From: Micrococcales bacterium
GTDB lineage: Bacteria > Actinomycetota > Actinomycetes > Actinomycetales > Dermatophilaceae
DNA length: 15,131 nucleotides
Direction of reading: 5' to 3'
Assembly: GCA_030452775.1 (NCBI GenBank)
Contig: JAKDLQ010000027.1
Span: 1 to 15,131 of the forward strand
The position numbers and the translations under genes are program-made. Under the pieces are notes generated by a model, which was given only the letters and a program-made list of their open reading frames with translations, had not been told where the DNA came from and ran no database searches. Of the stretch, positions 13,435 to 15,131 are shown piece by piece; positions within the stretch are counted from its first letter, which is position 1, and each line of letters starts with the position of its first letter.

Positions 13435-14688
13435 ATGACTGACGCGAAGATCCATCGGATCGGGTTGCTGCTGGGCGCCGAGGAGGACTGGCCGACCGCC
13501 TTCGAGTCGCTGCTCGCGCTCGTCGGTCCGATCACCGACGAGGACGGCGTGACCCACGAGCTCACCAGTGAGCGCCTGACGATCGAGCCCTTCAACCTGC
13601 GCCAACCGGTGCGCGCCGGCCTGGTCATCGACCGGCTCGCATACTGGTACTACCACCCGCGCGAGTGGCTCAAGAAGGCCGCACTCGTCAACGACACGTA
13701 TCTCATCAACAGCCCGTTCACGTTCCAGTCGATGGAGAAGCACAGCGCGTACTGCGCACTCATGCGGCTCGGCCTCAAGGTGCCCGAGACGATCCTCGTG
13801 CCCTACAAGAATCCCGTCGACAACGTCCGCTGGGCCTACACGGCGAGCAAGTACAACCGGTCCTTCGACCTCAAGAGGATCGCCAACGACCTCGGTTACC
13901 CGCTCTACATGAAGCCGTTCGACGGTGGCGGCTGGCGTGGCGTCTCCCGGATCAACGACGAGGCGGACCTGCTGAAGGCTTACGACCAGTCCGGCGAGAT
14001 GCTCATGCACCTTCAGTCGACGATCGAGTACGAGCACTTCGCGCGGGCGCTGACCGTCGGCGCCGAGACGATGGTGATGGACTTCCGTCCGGACCAGCCG
14101 ATGCACAACCGCTATGCCGTCAGCTACGACTTCCTCACCCCCAGGGCGGGCATGCAGACGGCTGCCATCAGCCGCATCGTCAACGCGATGTTCGGCTGGG
14201 AGTTCAACTCGTGCGAGATGCTCGTCAAGGGTGACGAGGTCTACCCCATCGACTACGCCAACGCGTGCCCCGACGTCGCGGTGACGTCGCTGCACTACTA
14301 CTTCCCCTGGGCGATCAAGGCCCTCGTGCGGTGGTCGGCGTTCTGCCTCGTCACCGGACGCAAGGGTCGGATCGACCTCGAGACGCGGCGCTACTTCGAC
14401 ATCGCCGACCGTACGGATCTCACCGACGACGAGAAGCTCGACGCTTACCTCGCGATCGCCGACGAGTACCTGCAGGCGGACGCCTACCGCGCCTGGTGCG
14501 CCAAGCACCTGGGCCACCTCGACGAGGCCGTCCTCACCTGGGTGCAGTCCGACGACTTCGACCGCCTGCTCCGCTCGACGGTCGATGCGACCTACCCCGC
14601 GCACGAGCGGGACCACTTCATGGGCCACTTCGGCGGGCTCGTCTCGCTGTGGGTCAAGGACGAGACGGCGCGGTTGGCGGCGCGCTGA
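13435..14688 (+). CDS. Orphan ATP-grasp family protein
   Basis: This is a 417-residue soluble protein with GAAGGAG 7 bases before its ATG. Residues about 110-285 have the ATP-grasp pattern: LGYPLYMKPFDGGGWRGV (153-170) gives the ATP-binding Lys K160 and the glycine-rich loop. A hinge region near QSTIEYEHFARALTVG follows, and EMLVKGDEVYPIDYANACPD (261-280) supplies the metal-binding acidic and Asn residues (D273, N276) that replace the usual E-x-N. The N-terminal third is probably the pre-ATP-grasp domain, and a helical C-terminal region of about 130 residues follows. The fold normally joins a carboxylate to an amine or thiol through an acyl phosphate. No partner biosynthetic gene lies next to it, so the substrate cannot be inferred. 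It is monocistronic as far as can be seen. The ATP-grasp call is good; the reaction is unknown. Confidence 0.8.
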   Translation: MTDAKIHRIGLLLGAEEDWPTAFESLLALVGPITDEDGVTHELTSERLTIEPFNLRQPVRAGLVIDRLAYWYYHPREWLKKAALVNDTYLINSPFTFQSMEKHSAYCALMRLGLKVPETILVPYKNPVDNVRWAYTASKYNRSFDLKRIANDLGYPLYMKPFDGGGWRGVSRINDEADLLKAYDQSGEMLMHLQSTIEYEHFARALTVGAETMVMDFRPDQPMHNRYAVSYDFLTPRAGMQTAAISRIVNAMFGWEFNSCEMLVKGDEVYPIDYANACPDVAVTSLHYYFPWAIKALVRWSAFCLVTGRKGRIDLETRRYFDIADRTDLTDDEKLDAYLAIADEYLQADAYRAWCAKHLGHLDEAVLTWVQSDDFDRLLRSTVDATYPAHERDHFMGHFGGLVSLWVKDETARLAAR

Positions 14689-14693
14689 GCAAG

Positions 14694-14724
14694 GCGGCAT
14701 GCACAGCCGTTGTCCGTATGCCGC
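14694..14724 (+). terminator. Hairpin after the ATP-grasp gene made from an imperfect GTATGCCGC pair
   Basis: GCGGCAT (14694-14700) pairs with ATGCCGC (14718-14724) around a 17-base loop, starting 6 bases after the stop. The right arm is an exact GTATGCCGC copy; the left arm departs by one base (GCGGCATGC). No T-run follows. It is the weaker counterpart of the hairpin after dinB. Confidence 0.4.
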
Positions 14725-14785
14725 TCACCGCGATCGCGCACGGGTGGTGAGCAGGTGACCGCTCAATACCGAAACCTCCTCGCGC

Positions 14786-14851
14786 TGCCGCGTGGGCCGC
14801 GGCAAGGTTGGTCCCTCGTAGCACCTGCGGTGCGGCCACGGGCCCAGGACC
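14786..14851. other. Cluster of hairpins in a gene-free stretch
   Basis: The gap 14725-14896 has no gene I can support. It holds TGCCGCG/CGCGGCA (14786-14804, perfect 7-base arms), GCACC/GGTGC (14821-14833), GGCC/GGCC (14834-14844), and an outer GGTCC/GGACC pair (14810-14814 with 14847-14851) enclosing the last two. It may be a terminator region for the VOC gene or a structured RNA. A 50-codon frame on the minus strand starting near 14877 (MKHHHVTVQV...) has a GGGGAG upstream but looks compositionally odd, and I do not call it a gene. Confidence 0.3.
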
Positions 14852-14896
14852 TGGACGGTGACGTGGTGGTGCTTCATGTGCCGGCTCCCCGCGGGT

Positions 14897-15131
14897 TCAG
14901 GCCTGATCGTGGACGGTGATGGCGTAGCCGTCGGGGTCGGTGAAGGTGAAGGTGCGCCCGAACGGGCTGTCGAACGGGGCTGTGACGATGGAGACCTCAG
15001 CGGCGGCGAGCCGGTCGTGCAGTCCCTGGGCGTCCTCGGCGCGCAGCCACAACGCCACCCCGAGCCCAGGCCGCGGAGCCGCGGCGTCCAGGTCGACACC
15101 CGGCAGCGGTTCGCGGACCGCGAAGGGCAAG
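14897..15131 (-). CDS. C-terminal fragment of a VOC/glyoxalase-fold protein
   Basis: The gene runs off the right edge on the minus strand; 77 codons are visible. The ending SPFGRTFTFTDPDGYAITVHDQA is the classic last beta-strands of a vicinal-oxygen-chelate domain (glyoxalase I, bleomycin resistance, dioxygenase relatives). GVALWLRAEDAQGLHDRLAAAEVSIVTAP before it is the usual strand-helix-strand. The metal ligands and N-terminal half lie outside the window, so the activity cannot be assigned. The stop is TGA at 14899-14897. Confidence 0.85.
   Translation of the reverse strand, partial: LPFAVREPLPGVDLDAAAPRPGLGVALWLRAEDAQGLHDRLAAAEVSIVTAPFDSPFGRTFTFTDPDGYAITVHDQA

Noticed and set aside
14746..14877. 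Small minus-strand gene beginning MKHHHVTVQV
   Set aside because: It has a possible GGGGAG site, but the product is Arg/Pro/His-rich, overlaps several hairpins and has no recognisable feature.

Overview
The window is GC-rich, densely packed DNA with GTG and TTG starts, strong GGAGG-type ribosome sites and at least one probable leaderless start. The gene set (MgtE, a DinB2-type polymerase, a Rv0785-like FAD dehydrogenase, a RelA/SpoT-domain protein with a C-terminal extension) points to an actinomycete. A Micrococcales-type genome is my guess, but the sequence alone does not settle it. I see no phage, plasmid, transposon, CRISPR, rRNA or tRNA genes. Apart from one broken gene, this looks like chromosomal housekeeping and accessory sequence.

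Layout. 1-822 (+): the tail of a small helical protein overlaps a class I SAM methyltransferase, and a strong hairpin at 830-865 closes the unit. 888-4152 (-): a lipoprotein with an Ala-Thr repeat, the Mg2+ transporter MgtE, and a RelA/SpoT-domain protein whose expected catalytic Glu is Ser. 4275-5372 (+): a DinB2-like Y-family polymerase with Ile at the steric-gate position. 5550-6146 (+): an unrecognised gene broken by two compensating frameshifts. 6166-8722 (-): an FAD-dependent dehydrogenase preceded by an alpha/beta hydrolase. 8764-10214 (+): a 2'-5' RNA ligase-like 2H protein followed by an eight-helix membrane protein. 10281-11585 (+): an M20 metallopeptidase, convergent with nfo (endonuclease IV, 11579-12415, -). 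12416-12629: a divergent intergenic region with a 34-bp tandem repeat. 12630-13306 (+): two translationally coupled small genes of unknown function. 13435-14688 (+): an orphan ATP-grasp enzyme. 14689-14896: a hairpin-rich region without a clear gene. 14897-end (-): the C-terminus of a VOC/glyoxalase-fold protein.

The strongest unexplained signal is the 9-mer GTATGCCGC. It occurs nine times exactly, counting both strands, both inside and between genes. One perfect inverted pair forms the hairpin after dinB, and one imperfect pair follows the ATP-grasp gene. This layout resembles DNA uptake sequences or a chromosome-organising motif and deserves a genome-wide count. Other leads are the two active-site substitutions (RelA-like Glu to Ser, DinB Ile gate), the 34-bp array carrying DnaA-box-like nonamers, and the doubly frameshifted gene.
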